Shown here one piece after another: positions 52,772 to 61,023 of a stretch of DNA of 64,000 nt. Below the pieces are notes generated by a model. The model made no database searches. It saw nothing but the letters and a program-made list of their open reading frames with translations, and had not been told where the DNA came from. The position numbers were made by a program, and so were the translations under genes. The DNA comes from Paenibacillus cellulosilyticus (GTDB lineage Bacteria > Bacillota > Bacilli > Paenibacillales > Paenibacillaceae): positions 1-64,000 of the forward strand of contig NZ_QGTQ01000019.1 in assembly GCF_003182255.1 (NCBI RefSeq), given 5' to 3'. Within the stretch, counting starts at the first letter, position 1; every line of letters starts with the position of its first letter.

Positions 52772-53467
52772 TTACTTTTGTCCGTAGTAAGCGTTAGCCC
52801 CATGCTTGCGCAGGTAGTGGCGATCCAGCAAGTTTTGATCCATTGGCTGTGTGTTCGGGTTGAGCGCATACGTATGAACAGCCATTTTCGCGCACTCTTC
52901 GAGTACGACGGCATTATGAACTGCGTTGTGCGGGTCCTTGCCCCAGCAGAATGGTGCGTGGCTGAAAACGAATACGGATGGCACTTGTGCAGGATCGATG
53001 CCGCCTTTTTCGAACGTTTCCACGATCACGTTACCCGTTTCAAGCTCATACGCGCCTTGGATCTCAGCTTCCGTCATCGCACGCGTGCAAGGTACTTCAC
53101 CGTAGAAGTAGTCGCCGTGCGTCGTGCCGAGCGCTGGCAGGGAACGGCCGGCTTGTGACCAGCTCGTTGCCCATGGCGAGTGCGTGTGTACAACGCCGCC
53201 GATTGTCGGGAACGCTTTGTACAGCACAACGTGTGTTGGCGTGTCCGACGATGGGCGAAGATTGCCTTCTACCACGTTGCCGTCAAGATCAACAACGACC
53301 ATATGCTCAGGACGCATTTCTTCATAAGGTACACCGCTTGGCTTAATGACGACCAGACCGCTCTCGCGATCGATGCCGCTAACGTTACCCCACGTAAACG
53401 TAACAAGACCGTACTTCGGCAGCTCCATGTTCGCTTCCCATACGGCTTTTTTCAACGATTCCAACAT
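52772..53467 (-). CDS. araD: L-ribulose-5-phosphate 4-epimerase
   Basis: Final step of L-arabinose entry into the pentose phosphate pathway. 231 aa, normal. Class II aldolase-family zinc site: [11 protein letters not shown] (His), [14 protein letters not shown] and [14 protein letters not shown] (His), plus [11 protein letters not shown]. Start with GAGGAG-like signal. Stands alone, without araA or araB; its promoter contains an AraR operator. Confidence 0.95.
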   Translation of the reverse strand: MLESLKKAVWEANMELPKYGLVTFTWGNVSGIDRESGLVVIKPSGVPYEEMRPEHMVVVDLDGNVVEGNLRPSSDTPTHVVLYKAFPTIGGVVHTHSPWATSWSQAGRSLPALGTTHGDYFYGEVPCTRAMTEAEIQGAYELETGNVIVETFEKGGIDPAQVPSVFVFSHAPFCWGKDPHNAVHNAVVLEECAKMAVHTYALNPNTQPMDQNLLDRHYLRKHGANAYYGQK

Positions 53468-53552
53468 GAATGAAGCACTCCTCTCATGCCTATCTATTAC
53501 TTAAGCTTGGACGTCAACTTATACGGACATCCCGTTGTAATTGCATGCATTT

Positions 53553-53581
53553 ATTATAGGTTGTACGTACAAGTATGTCAC
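53553..53581 (-). promoter_or_regulatory. araD promoter with AraR operator
   Basis: GTGACA (53576-53581), 17-base spacer, TATAAT (53553-53558). The perfect palindrome TTGTACGTACAA (53561-53572) fills the spacer, matching the AraR consensus ATTTGTACGTACAAAT. It overlaps the end of araR. Confidence 0.85.
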
Positions 53582-54702
53582 GCGTTTTTTTCCGTCAAAT
53601 CCTGCACCGATTCCCGTTCTACAAGCGCTGGTTCATAAACGATATCCTTCAGCGAAGCGCGTGGTGAGCGCTGCGATATCAGCTTCATCAGCAGCTCGAC
53701 AGCGTCCGCTCCCATGCTTGTCTTCGGGTGTACGATCGTCGTCAGCTTCACTTCCGTCGCGATCGCCAGATTCGAGTCATCGAAGCCGATCATCGACAGG
53801 TCGTCCGGCACCGTCAGCCCACGCCGCCTAATGATGTCGAGCATCCGTACCGCCAATTCATCATTGTAGCAAAAGATCGCCGTCGGCCGCTCCTCTGTCT
53901 CCCGCTCTAACAAACGTTCCAGCGCTTCGAGCGGACGGCTTGTCTTCTCTTCAGACGAATAGCGAACGACCCAATCAGCCGCCACAGGCTGCTTCCGCTC
54001 ACGGAATGCCCGCAGGAAGCCGCGCATCCGATGCACCCCTTGATAATCATCCGTCTTGAAGAAGCCCGCTATTCGCTCATGGCCCATCCGCAGCAAATAT
54101 TCCGCCGCCCGATAGCCGCCAAGCTCATCATCGACCTTCAAGCATGGCGCATCGACATCCGTATACCGTTCATTCAGCATGACGTACGGAATTTGCCGGG
54201 CATCGAGGGCGAGGAAGAAATCAAAGTTCGGGTTGCCTTCCGCACTCTTCGTCGGCTCAATGATGAGGCCGGCAAGAGGCTCGTGCAGCATCGATTCCAA
54301 GCTGTCGCGTTCCTTCGACTTCTCATTGTCTGTGCTGGCCAGCAGCAGCCGTGCTCCACGCTCGCGCAGCGTCGACTCCACTCCGCGGACGATCGTCGGG
54401 AAGATATAGTCGGAGATATGCGTCGTAATCATGCCGATCGTCATCCCAACCGGCGATGGCTTGCGTTCCGCTGCCGTCTGCGACTCTGCGACGAACGTCC
54501 CTTTCCCCTGCGTCCGATAGAGCCAGCCTTCCTGCTCCAGATCGCCAAGCGCCTGCCTTACCGTCTGCCGGCTCATCTCGAATCGCCGTGCTATCTCGTT
54601 CTCTGAAGGAAGCCGGTCATGCGGCTTGAATTGCGCCGTTACAATCCAAGACAATATCTCTTGCTTTAATTGTATATATTTAGGCGTCTGTTGTTCCTTC
54701 AC
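53578..54702 (-). CDS. araR: Arabinose operon repressor AraR
   Basis: Chimeric regulator: an N-terminal GntR-type winged helix (YIQLKQEILSWIV, LPSENEIARRFEMSRQTVRQ) and a C-terminal LacI/periplasmic sugar-binding domain (IGMITTHISDYIFPTIVRGV, FCYNDELAVRMLDIIRRRG, SMIGFDDSNLA). 374 aa from GTG 54702 (GAGGTG upstream); ATG 54714 has no binding site. This combination is specific to AraR. Operators lie ahead of araR and araD, consistent with arabinose-relieved repression and autoregulation. Confidence 0.93.
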   Translation of the reverse strand: MKEQQTPKYIQLKQEILSWIVTAQFKPHDRLPSENEIARRFEMSRQTVRQALGDLEQEGWLYRTQGKGTFVAESQTAAERKPSPVGMTIGMITTHISDYIFPTIVRGVESTLRERGARLLLASTDNEKSKERDSLESMLHEPLAGLIIEPTKSAEGNPNFDFFLALDARQIPYVMLNERYTDVDAPCLKVDDELGGYRAAEYLLRMGHERIAGFFKTDDYQGVHRMRGFLRAFRERKQPVAADWVVRYSSEEKTSRPLEALERLLERETEERPTAIFCYNDELAVRMLDIIRRRGLTVPDDLSMIGFDDSNLAIATEVKLTTIVHPKTSMGADAVELLMKLISQRSPRASLKDIVYEPALVERESVQDLTEKNA

Positions 54703-54756
54703 GACACACCTCATCTTTGTAAAGTTGTATGCCTAACAGTATAACATAAGCTCAAC

Positions 54757-54768
54757 TTGTACGTACAT
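54757..54768 (-). promoter_or_regulatory. AraR operator at araR
   Basis: TTGTACGTACAT, one mismatch to the perfect palindrome, about 50 bases upstream of araR; suggests autoregulation. Confidence 0.8.
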
Positions 54769-54865
54769 CGCAAACAGATTGGAACTCCCTGGTCGTAATA
54801 AAATGGATGCCAACTCGCATCGGCATCCATTATTATGTATATAAAATCCATAAATAGGAGGATTC

Positions 54866-55159
54866 ATGAAACATATCCTACTTGTATCACTCATTGGACT
54901 CGGGCTGCTATTGTTCGTTCTCTACATCACAAATCCAGATGAGGAGGATTACAAGACATGGCTCGCCGACAGGTACGATATCTCATGCCCGGACGATTCC
55001 GTATTCCTATGCAAGCAGGGCAGCATGACAATCGACTGGCAGTCACAGCACGTTGAGTCCGCCCTTTTGTACACAAAGGTTCAAGAAATTTACTCCGATC
55101 ATGATACGGCGATTGTAATCCGGGCGTTTGGTATACTGGGCCATTTCTATGCGTATTAG
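54866..55159 (+). CDS. Small secreted or membrane-anchored protein (DUF4359-like)
   Basis: 97 aa; AGGAGG upstream. N-terminal hydrophobic segment (LLVSLIGLGLLLFVLYI, residues 5-21) followed by TNPDEEDYKTWLADRYDIS, a pattern of DUF4359 proteins; two cysteines (SCPDD, LCKQG) may form a disulfide. The C-terminus is hydrophobic (IVIRAFGILGHFYAY). Function unknown. Independent transcription unit. Confidence 0.7.
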   Translation: MKHILLVSLIGLGLLLFVLYITNPDEEDYKTWLADRYDISCPDDSVFLCKQGSMTIDWQSQHVESALLYTKVQEIYSDHDTAIVIRAFGILGHFYAY

Positions 55160-55276
55160 CCTTTATCAAGGAACCTTTGTCGAATCGCTTCGAATAAACA
55201 TAGCATCCGGCACCTTGTTGCACGTATACGTTCTCATCGCTAGTCTCCTTTCAACTCACACAAACTCACACAAATA

Positions 55277-55317
55277 AAGCCTTAGCCGCAAGAGAGTCTC
55301 TCTCACAGCTAAGGCTT
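55277..55317 (-). terminator. copZ terminator
   Basis: Arms AAGCCTTAGC and GCTAAGGCTT with TTTATTTG on the minus strand. Confidence 0.8.
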
Positions 55318-55333
55318 ATTATACGTACAACTG

Positions 55334-55546
55334 TTAAGACTTCGCTACATCGTAGCCCTGCTCTTCGATCGCTTCGCGGATCTGATCAAGCGTTACGCTG
55401 CTGTCTTCGAAGGTCACGTTAACCGTGCCCTCCGCCAAGCTAACTTCACCTTTGGCACCGAGCGGACGAAGTGCATCCTCTACGGCTTTGACGCAATGAC
55501 CACAAGACATACCGGATACTTGCAATACGGTTTGTTGAACGGACAT
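55334..55546 (-). CDS. copZ: Copper chaperone CopZ
   Basis: 70-aa heavy-metal-associated domain protein carrying Cu(I) to CopA. The metal site is GMSCGHCVKAV. Start ATG 55546 with GGGGAG 6 bases upstream. Follows the copper lipoprotein, from which it is separated by a 168-bp MITE-like element, so it may have lost operon linkage or rely on read-through. Confidence 0.94.
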   Translation of the reverse strand: MSVQQTVLQVSGMSCGHCVKAVEDALRPLGAKGEVSLAEGTVNVTFEDSSVTLDQIREAIEEQGYDVAKS

Positions 55547-55608
55547 TTCAATCTCCCCTTCCATGATTACTCCCATTATAGCACCCACATAAGAATTTAT
55601 AAGCGCGT

Positions 55609-55776
55609 GTTCAAAAAGTTCGGGTTCCAGCACCGAGAAGGTTGAATGAGAGCAGGGAATGAGGATCGGAGCGTAGTGATGTGCTACGTGAGAACCGGAA
55701 GTCTCTGCTCCATCCAGGATTCGATGCCGATTACGCTTCTCGTGCTGCTTCGTGATCAAAGGCGGACTTTTTGAAC
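55609..55776. repeat. MITE-like repeat, copy 3 (long form)
   Basis: 168 bp with ends GTTCAAAAAG and CTTTTTGAAC. Shares TTCCAGCACCGAGAAGGTTG with copy 2 on the left and TTCGTGATCAAAGGCGGACT on the right. The interior of about 90 bp is unique to this copy and has no coding capacity. It lies between copZ and the copper lipoprotein gene. Confidence 0.85.
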
Positions 55777-55851
55777 AACCTCTATAGGCTTCCAAGTCTG
55801 CAGAAAGAACAAATTCTTATCCGGTAACAACCAACCTCTAGCCGTGTGATA

Positions 55852-56838
55852 TCAGCCAACTTCGATAACGAACGGCACAGTGACAACGCGGCCCTCCCGC
55901 TGGAATTGCCCCCATGCTTTATAGATGCCCTCTGCCGGAAATACCGTCGTGAACGATGCGGTTGAACCGCCGTTGTTCTGCTCCTGCGGATGTACGTGGA
56001 GGTACGACTCCATATCCCTGGACAAAATAACGACATGCCCCGCCGCTCCCAAATAATTCTCCATATCCGTCAGCTCTTTGCCCGTTTTCTCATCGCGGAA
56101 GGTGTAGGTGAGCGTCGCATTCTCGCCCGCCTTTGCATGGCTAACGGCAAGTGCAACTTCAATACCGTCTACCTTCTGAACAAGGCTCTTATCCGGCTGC
56201 GGAGCAGGTGAATCGTAGTTGGGTTTGCCGTTGACTGTCAGCCAACCGGCACGCGTGATGCTGTGTCCGCCATCGGGAACGAAGTCGGCGAACCACTTGT
56301 AGCGTCCGCCAGCTGCGAACTGAGTCATGACGCGGAAGACACCTCCGCCATCGTAGCCCGGATGAATATGCCGGAACTGCTGCAAATCCTCGCTCACGAT
56401 AATCAGATGAAGCAGCTTCTCATGGCTGAGCGCAAATTTCGTGATCGGCTTGCCGTCTTCGCCAAGGATTCGGATCGTCAGCTCCGCATCCTGCCCCACC
56501 TGCAGGTCCCCCGCCTCTGGCGCGAGCACCGCTTGCACGTTACCGCCAACCTCGTCGTCTGCTGATGCTTCCATCTCCATCCCATCGTGTGACGCATGGG
56601 AGTCAGACGCGGAACCGTCGGTACTATCTTCATTCATAGCTGCATCAGACGAATCGGCCACGCTCTCATCATGCGCATGCGGAGACGTTGTTCCCATATT
56701 CATATCATCATGCGTCGAATGCTCGACCGTATCTGCCGAGTTCGTGCTCGTCGCTACTGTCTCATCCTCGCGGTCGCATGCATTCAAGCTGCCCGCCAAT
56801 ACAACCAACACGAACAGCTTTATCGTTTGTTTCATCAT
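55852..56838 (-). CDS. His/Met-rich copper-module lipoprotein
   Basis: 328 aa. Signal peptide with lipobox LNAC (Cys 21), so a membrane-anchored outside protein. Residues 25-100 are dense in His, Met, Asp and Ser (HSTHDDMNMGTTSPHAHDES) and would bind copper. Two repeated beta domains follow, near 110-215 and 225-325, each with a His-x-His motif: HLIIVSEDLQQFRHIHPGY and HVVILSRDMESYLHVHPQEQ, then an FP(A/D)G-type end. GGAG about 9 bases upstream. Follows copA by 25 bases and is surely co-transcribed. Probably an extracellular copper-binding or delivery protein; no precise homolog known to me. Confidence 0.83.
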   Translation of the reverse strand: MMKQTIKLFVLVVLAGSLNACDREDETVATSTNSADTVEHSTHDDMNMGTTSPHAHDESVADSSDAAMNEDSTDGSASDSHASHDGMEMEASADDEVGGNVQAVLAPEAGDLQVGQDAELTIRILGEDGKPITKFALSHEKLLHLIIVSEDLQQFRHIHPGYDGGGVFRVMTQFAAGGRYKWFADFVPDGGHSITRAGWLTVNGKPNYDSPAPQPDKSLVQKVDGIEVALAVSHAKAGENATLTYTFRDEKTGKELTDMENYLGAAGHVVILSRDMESYLHVHPQEQNNGGSTASFTTVFPAEGIYKAWGQFQREGRVVTVPFVIEVG

Positions 56839-56863
56839 CTCTATCAGCTCCAGGTTGTTATCG

Positions 56864-59146
56864 TCATGATGGCCGACGAAGACGGAGCCGCTGCAGACGC
56901 AGCGCGTTCAGAACGACCGACACAGAGCTTAACGCCATCGCGGCACCGGCAACCCAAGGCGCCAGCAAGCCTGATGCGGCAATCGGTATGCCGATTGCGT
57001 TGTAAGCAAGCGCCCAGAACAAATTCTGCCGAATGTTGCGCATCGTTGCCCGGCTCAGCTCAATCGCATCCGCGATGCCGTTCAGATCGCCGCGCATGAG
57101 CGTCACATCCGACGTCTCGACCGCAACGTCCGTGCCCGTGCCGATTGCAATGCCGACATCCGCTGCCGCAAGGGCAGGCGCATCATTGATGCCGTCGCCG
57201 ACCATGGCGACCTTGTGCCCTTGCTGCTGCAGCCGCTGAATCTCGGCTGCTTTATGCTCCGGCAGCACCCCCGCGATGACATGCTCAATGCCTACCTGCT
57301 TCGCGATCGCAGCTGCCGTTCGTTCATTATCACCCGTAGCCATCCTTACCTGTATGCCCAATGAACGGAGCCGTAAAACCGCTTCACGCGACGATTCCTT
57401 CACCGTATCGGCGACTGCGATGAATCCCGCGAACTTGCCGTCAACTGCGGCAAGCATGACCGTCTTGCCTTCGGCTTCCAGCGAAACCTCGGCTTCCGCA
57501 TCTGAGGCAGACAAGTCGATACCCGAGAATTCCAGCAGCCGACGTGCACCAATGAGCAGCTTATGTCCTTCCACGACAGCCCGGATGCCGAAGCCCGGGT
57601 ATGCCTCGAATTGCTCCGCTTCCGGCAGCAGCAGTCCGCGAGCCTTCGCGCCTGCTGCAATGGCTTCCGCTACCGGGTGCTCGGACAAGCGTTCCGCTGC
57701 ACCGACCAGCCGCAGCACAACATCCGGATCTTCTGCAACAACGTCGGTCAGCTGTGGTTTGCCGTTGGTGACTGTACCTGTTTTATCCAGCACGACCGTA
57801 TCAATCCGATGCGTCTGCTCCAGATGCTCGCCGCCTTTGAACAGTACGCCAAGCTCTGCGGCACGCCCTGATCCTGCCATGACGGAGGTCGGAGTCGCTA
57901 GGCCAAGGGCGCAAGGGCAAGCGATGACGAGTACCGCAATGGCAATCTCGAGCGCCTGCGCCGTGTTGCCCGGCTCGATCCAGATGAACCAGATGACGGA
58001 GGTGATTACCGCAATGGCAACGACGATCGGTACGAATACACCAGAGATGACATCAGCCAGCCGCTGAATCGGCGCCTTCGAGCTTTGCGCGTCCTCGACG
58101 ACCTTAATGATCTGCGCGAGCGCTGTATCTGCTCCAACCTTCTCGGCTTGGATCTTCAGCATGCCGTTGCGATTAAGCGAGGCGCCGATGACGCGATCGC
58201 CGGCATTTTTGTCCACTGGCATACTCTCGCCCGTCAGCATCGATTCATCTACCGAAGAGCGGCCTTCCAGCACGACACCATCGACCGGGATCGCATCGCC
58301 TGGTTTCACAAGCAGGACATCGCCGACTACTACCCGATCAACGGGCACGACATGCTCTTCGCCATCACGAAGGACGGCAGCCGTCTTCGCTTGCAGCTTC
58401 ATCAGCGACTGAATCGCTTGGGACGACCGTCCTTTGGCCCGGGCCTCGAACAGCTTACCCATAATGACGAGCGTAATGAGGATCGCACTCGTCTCGAAGT
58501 ACAGCTGCGGCCCATCCATCATCCCGTGTCCTTGCATCGCTGCTCCGCCATTGTTCTGCCACTTGATCGTCTCATACAGGCTGTAGAAGTATGCGGCAGA
58601 CGTACCGAGCGCAACAAGCACATCCATATTCGCGCTTCTATTCCGCAGCGCCTTATAAGCACCGATGTAGAACGGTCCGCCAATATAGAACTGCACCGGC
58701 GTCGCCAGCGCCAGCTGCGTCCATGGATTCGCCAGCCATTCCGGCAGGTAGATCCAATCGAGCCAAGCGAAGTGCGATACCATCGTCCACAGCAGTGGCA
58801 GCGATAGGATAATCGAAAGGAGCAGCCGATTCCGCTGCGCCGTCGTCCGATCCTTCACACCAGACTGCGAAGCCGACTTCTGCTTCTCCACAGCTGTATA
58901 GCCAAGCTGCGTTACTTTGCGTTCCATATCGGTTGGCGACACGGTCGACGGATTATACTCCACGTGCGCCGTCTCCATCGCGAAGTTAACGGTTGCCTTC
59001 GCAACGCCGGGCAGCCTGCCAAGTCCCTTCTCGATTCGGTTCGCGCATGCCGCGCAGGTCATACCCTCTAGATTAAAATCAGCCGAAGCTGTAGCCGCAA
59101 TTGCTGCGTCAGCCTGGTCGATATCGTGTTGGTTGTTCGCTTGCAT
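56864..59146 (-). CDS. copA: Copper-exporting P1B-type ATPase CopA
   Basis: Exports Cu(I) with ATP. 760 aa from ATG 59146 (GAGGTGA upstream). One N-terminal metal domain ([16 protein letters not shown]), eight membrane helices with the CPC motif in [14 protein letters not shown], phosphorylation [21 protein letters not shown] (HP locus), [16 protein letters not shown], and membrane metal-site residues in the NA(I)GIPIAA and MALSSVSVV segments. Only one metal domain, where Bacillus CopA has two. First gene of the copA-lipoprotein operon, regulated by CsoR. Confidence 0.96.
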   Translation of the reverse strand: MQANNQHDIDQADAAIAATASADFNLEGMTCAACANRIEKGLGRLPGVAKATVNFAMETAHVEYNPSTVSPTDMERKVTQLGYTAVEKQKSASQSGVKDRTTAQRNRLLLSIILSLPLLWTMVSHFAWLDWIYLPEWLANPWTQLALATPVQFYIGGPFYIGAYKALRNRSANMDVLVALGTSAAYFYSLYETIKWQNNGGAAMQGHGMMDGPQLYFETSAILITLVIMGKLFEARAKGRSSQAIQSLMKLQAKTAAVLRDGEEHVVPVDRVVVGDVLLVKPGDAIPVDGVVLEGRSSVDESMLTGESMPVDKNAGDRVIGASLNRNGMLKIQAEKVGADTALAQIIKVVEDAQSSKAPIQRLADVISGVFVPIVVAIAVITSVIWFIWIEPGNTAQALEIAIAVLVIACPCALGLATPTSVMAGSGRAAELGVLFKGGEHLEQTHRIDTVVLDKTGTVTNGKPQLTDVVAEDPDVVLRLVGAAERLSEHPVAEAIAAGAKARGLLLPEAEQFEAYPGFGIRAVVEGHKLLIGARRLLEFSGIDLSASDAEAEVSLEAEGKTVMLAAVDGKFAGFIAVADTVKESSREAVLRLRSLGIQVRMATGDNERTAAAIAKQVGIEHVIAGVLPEHKAAEIQRLQQQGHKVAMVGDGINDAPALAAADVGIAIGTGTDVAVETSDVTLMRGDLNGIADAIELSRATMRNIRQNLFWALAYNAIGIPIAASGLLAPWVAGAAMALSSVSVVLNALRLQRLRLRRPS

Positions 59147-59184
59147 CGCCAATCACCTCACTATCCTTTTGCCTTACACTTTAA

Positions 59185-59214
59185 TATATACCCCCTCCCC
59201 CTATATTGTGTCAA
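59185..59214 (-). promoter_or_regulatory. copA promoter with G-tract CsoR site
   Basis: TTGACA (59209-59214), 18-base spacer, TATATA (59185-59190). The spacer carries TATAGGGGGAGGGGGTATA, fitting the G-tract type operator of CsoR regulators. Confidence 0.7.
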
Positions 59215-59224
59215 GCGATTTCGC

Positions 59225-59497
59225 AAGTTTATGGAAAACTTGTCCATCCTCACGATGTAAGTGTGGCAGCTCCACGCTTATTATTCATCCCATGTGTCGT
59301 CCGGGCATTTAAGGGTGGCGAAACTACACTTGTCCGTTTTATAAACACCCTATTACCTGCTATACACCTCAGTAGGCGTAGTTTGACCACACTTATCTAC
59401 TGCTGCGAAGGAATTCTGAACGATTAAGTGCGGTTGAGCCACTCTTAGGGTTCATCCAATGTGTCACCCTGCGGTGAGCATGGCTAGTTCATGCTTA
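59225..59497. repeat. Phased palindrome array B (five to six units)
   Basis: Units: 59258-59280 (arms TAAGTGTGG and CCACGCTTA), 59309-59332, 59373-59395, 59425-59447 (arms TAAGTGCGG and CCACTCTTA) and 59475-59497; a weaker one at 59225-59241 (AAGTTT, AAACTT). Start-to-start distances 52, 63, 52 and 50 bp. Several units are followed by a T(A/T)TCC- or TCATCC-type tail. Located in the 437-bp gap between copA and csoR. Same unit type and spacing as array A (22327-22518). Confidence 0.7.
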
Positions 59498-59535
59498 TCC
59501 TGTCATGCAGCACGGAGATATACCTCTCAATATGC

Positions 59536-59574
59536 AAAAACAGCCTCAGCTCGATTATTACCAAGCTGAGGCTG
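59536..59574 (-). terminator. csoR terminator
   Basis: Arms CAGCCTCAGCT and AGCTGAGGCTG (11 of 11) with a T5 run on the minus strand. Confidence 0.85.
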
Positions 59575-59583
59575 CATTATCGG

Positions 59584-59973
59584 TTACTTCATCAATTTAT
59601 TCATCGTCGTCAGCAATTCGCCTATAACATCGGTGTCGCCTTCTTGCAGGCGCTCCACGACACAGCTGCGCATATGCTCCTCAAGCAGCAGCTTGCCGAC
59701 GCCATTAAGCGCAGACTGCACCGAAGCAATCTGAATGAGCACATCATCGCAATACGTATCTTTCTCGATCAAACCTTTTAATCCACGAATCTGTCCTTCA
59801 ATGCGATTGAGCCGACTGACGAGGCTGCTCTTCACCTTATCAGAATGATGGCTTTTCCGTACCGCATTATCAGCCGCCGTATGGCATGCTTCATGCTGAT
59901 GTGATTCTACTCCGGTGCCAGCACAAGCTTCTTCCTTCCGTTCATTTGCCACTGTCCGTACTTCCTCACTCAT
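59584..59973 (-). CDS. csoR: Copper-sensing repressor CsoR
   Basis: 129 aa from ATG 59973 (GAGGGGG 9 bases upstream). All-alpha repressor that leaves DNA on Cu(I) binding. The conserved Cys-x-His-Cys ligands lie in DTYCDDVLIQI and LLLEEHMRSCV. The N-terminus (about 45 residues, including AGTGVESHQHEACHTAADN) is longer than usual and contains extra His and Cys that may also bind copper. Has its own promoter with operator inside the end of galU, and controls copA as well. Confidence 0.94.
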   Translation of the reverse strand: MSEEVRTVANERKEEACAGTGVESHQHEACHTAADNAVRKSHHSDKVKSSLVSRLNRIEGQIRGLKGLIEKDTYCDDVLIQIASVQSALNGVGKLLLEEHMRSCVVERLQEGDTDVIGELLTTMNKLMK

Positions 59974-60005
59974 TCCGATCCGCCCCCTCGCACCTATTTG
60001 CGACC

Positions 60006-60035
60006 ATTCTAACATACCCCCGCTAGGTATGTGAA
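60006..60035 (-). promoter_or_regulatory. csoR promoter and operator overlapping the galU stop
   Basis: TTCACA (60030-60035), 18-base spacer, TAGAAT (60006-60011). The spacer holds CATACC and GGTATG around CCCGCTA, a typical CsoR operator (60013-60031). The TAG in its middle is the galU stop codon. Confidence 0.8.
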
Positions 60036-60907
60036 GGGGACAGACGCTCAATCATATAGGTACGTACGGCATCCGCAAGATCCGGACGCTTTAACGCCAT
60101 GTCGATCGTTGCTTGCACGAAACCAAGCTTATCGCCGATGTCATGACGAACACCCACGAAAGGAAAAGCTTCAATCGGAGAGAATCGATTCAGCCCCACG
60201 AGCGAGTCTGTCAGTTGGATCTCGCCACCCTTGCCCGGTTTAGCATCCTCTAGCAAACCGAATATAGCAGGATCAAGCACATAGCGGCCGACTACCGCTA
60301 GGTTGGACGGCGCCTCGCCAGGTGCTGGTTTCTCCACCATGCCGCGTATACGGTTCGAATAGCCCGGTCTCTCTAAATCTACGATGCCATACTTATGGGT
60401 CTGATCCATCGGCACTTCCATGACGGCAACGACCGAAGAACCCGTCTGCTCATAAACATCGATCATCTGCTTCAAGCACGGCGGCTCCGACAGCAGAATA
60501 TCGTCACCAAGCAGTACAGCGATCGGTTCATTCTCGGCAAAAGCTTTGGCACTCAGCACCGCGTGGCCAAGCCCAAGCGGCTCCCGCTGGCGGACATAGA
60601 AAATATTCGCAAGCTTCGAGATGCTGCGAACCATCTCCAGCATCTCCTCCTTGCCCCGCTCCTCCAGCTCCATCTCCAGCTCCGCCGATTTGTCAAAATG
60701 GTCCTCAATCGCCCGCTTGTTGCGGCCGCTCACAATCATGATGCTCTCAATTCCCGATGCGACGGCTTCTTCAACGATGTACTGGATCGCAGGCTTATCG
60801 ATTAGCGGAAGCATTTCCTTCGGCTGGGCTTTTGTCGCCGGCAAAAATCTCGTGCCCAGCCCGCCTGCAGGAATGATTGCTTTACGTACACGTTTTCTCT
60901 CCGTCAT
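60023..60907 (-). CDS. galU: UTP--glucose-1-phosphate uridylyltransferase
   Basis: Makes UDP-glucose for glycolipid, teichoic acid and capsule synthesis. 294 aa. Nucleotidyltransferase motifs: AIIPAGGLGTRFLPATKAQP, KEMLPLIDKPAIQYIVEEA, VLLGDDILLS, GMVEKPAPGEAPSNLAVVGR and GGEIQLTD with the catalytic residues. GGCGG-type ribosome binding site upstream. The final codons and stop coincide with the csoR operator. Confidence 0.95.
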   Translation of the reverse strand: MTERKRVRKAIIPAGGLGTRFLPATKAQPKEMLPLIDKPAIQYIVEEAVASGIESIMIVSGRNKRAIEDHFDKSAELEMELEERGKEEMLEMVRSISKLANIFYVRQREPLGLGHAVLSAKAFAENEPIAVLLGDDILLSEPPCLKQMIDVYEQTGSSVVAVMEVPMDQTHKYGIVDLERPGYSNRIRGMVEKPAPGEAPSNLAVVGRYVLDPAIFGLLEDAKPGKGGEIQLTDSLVGLNRFSPIEAFPFVGVRHDIGDKLGFVQATIDMALKRPDLADAVRTYMIERLSPSHT

Positions 60908-61023
60908 AAGCGCTGCATCCGCCTTTCTTCATCTCGAATCGCTCATTTGACGCCATATTGGCAATCGTATGCCGAATCCCGCATGAAAATGATTAACATA
61001 CGAACGAACGTTAGCGAGGCCCG

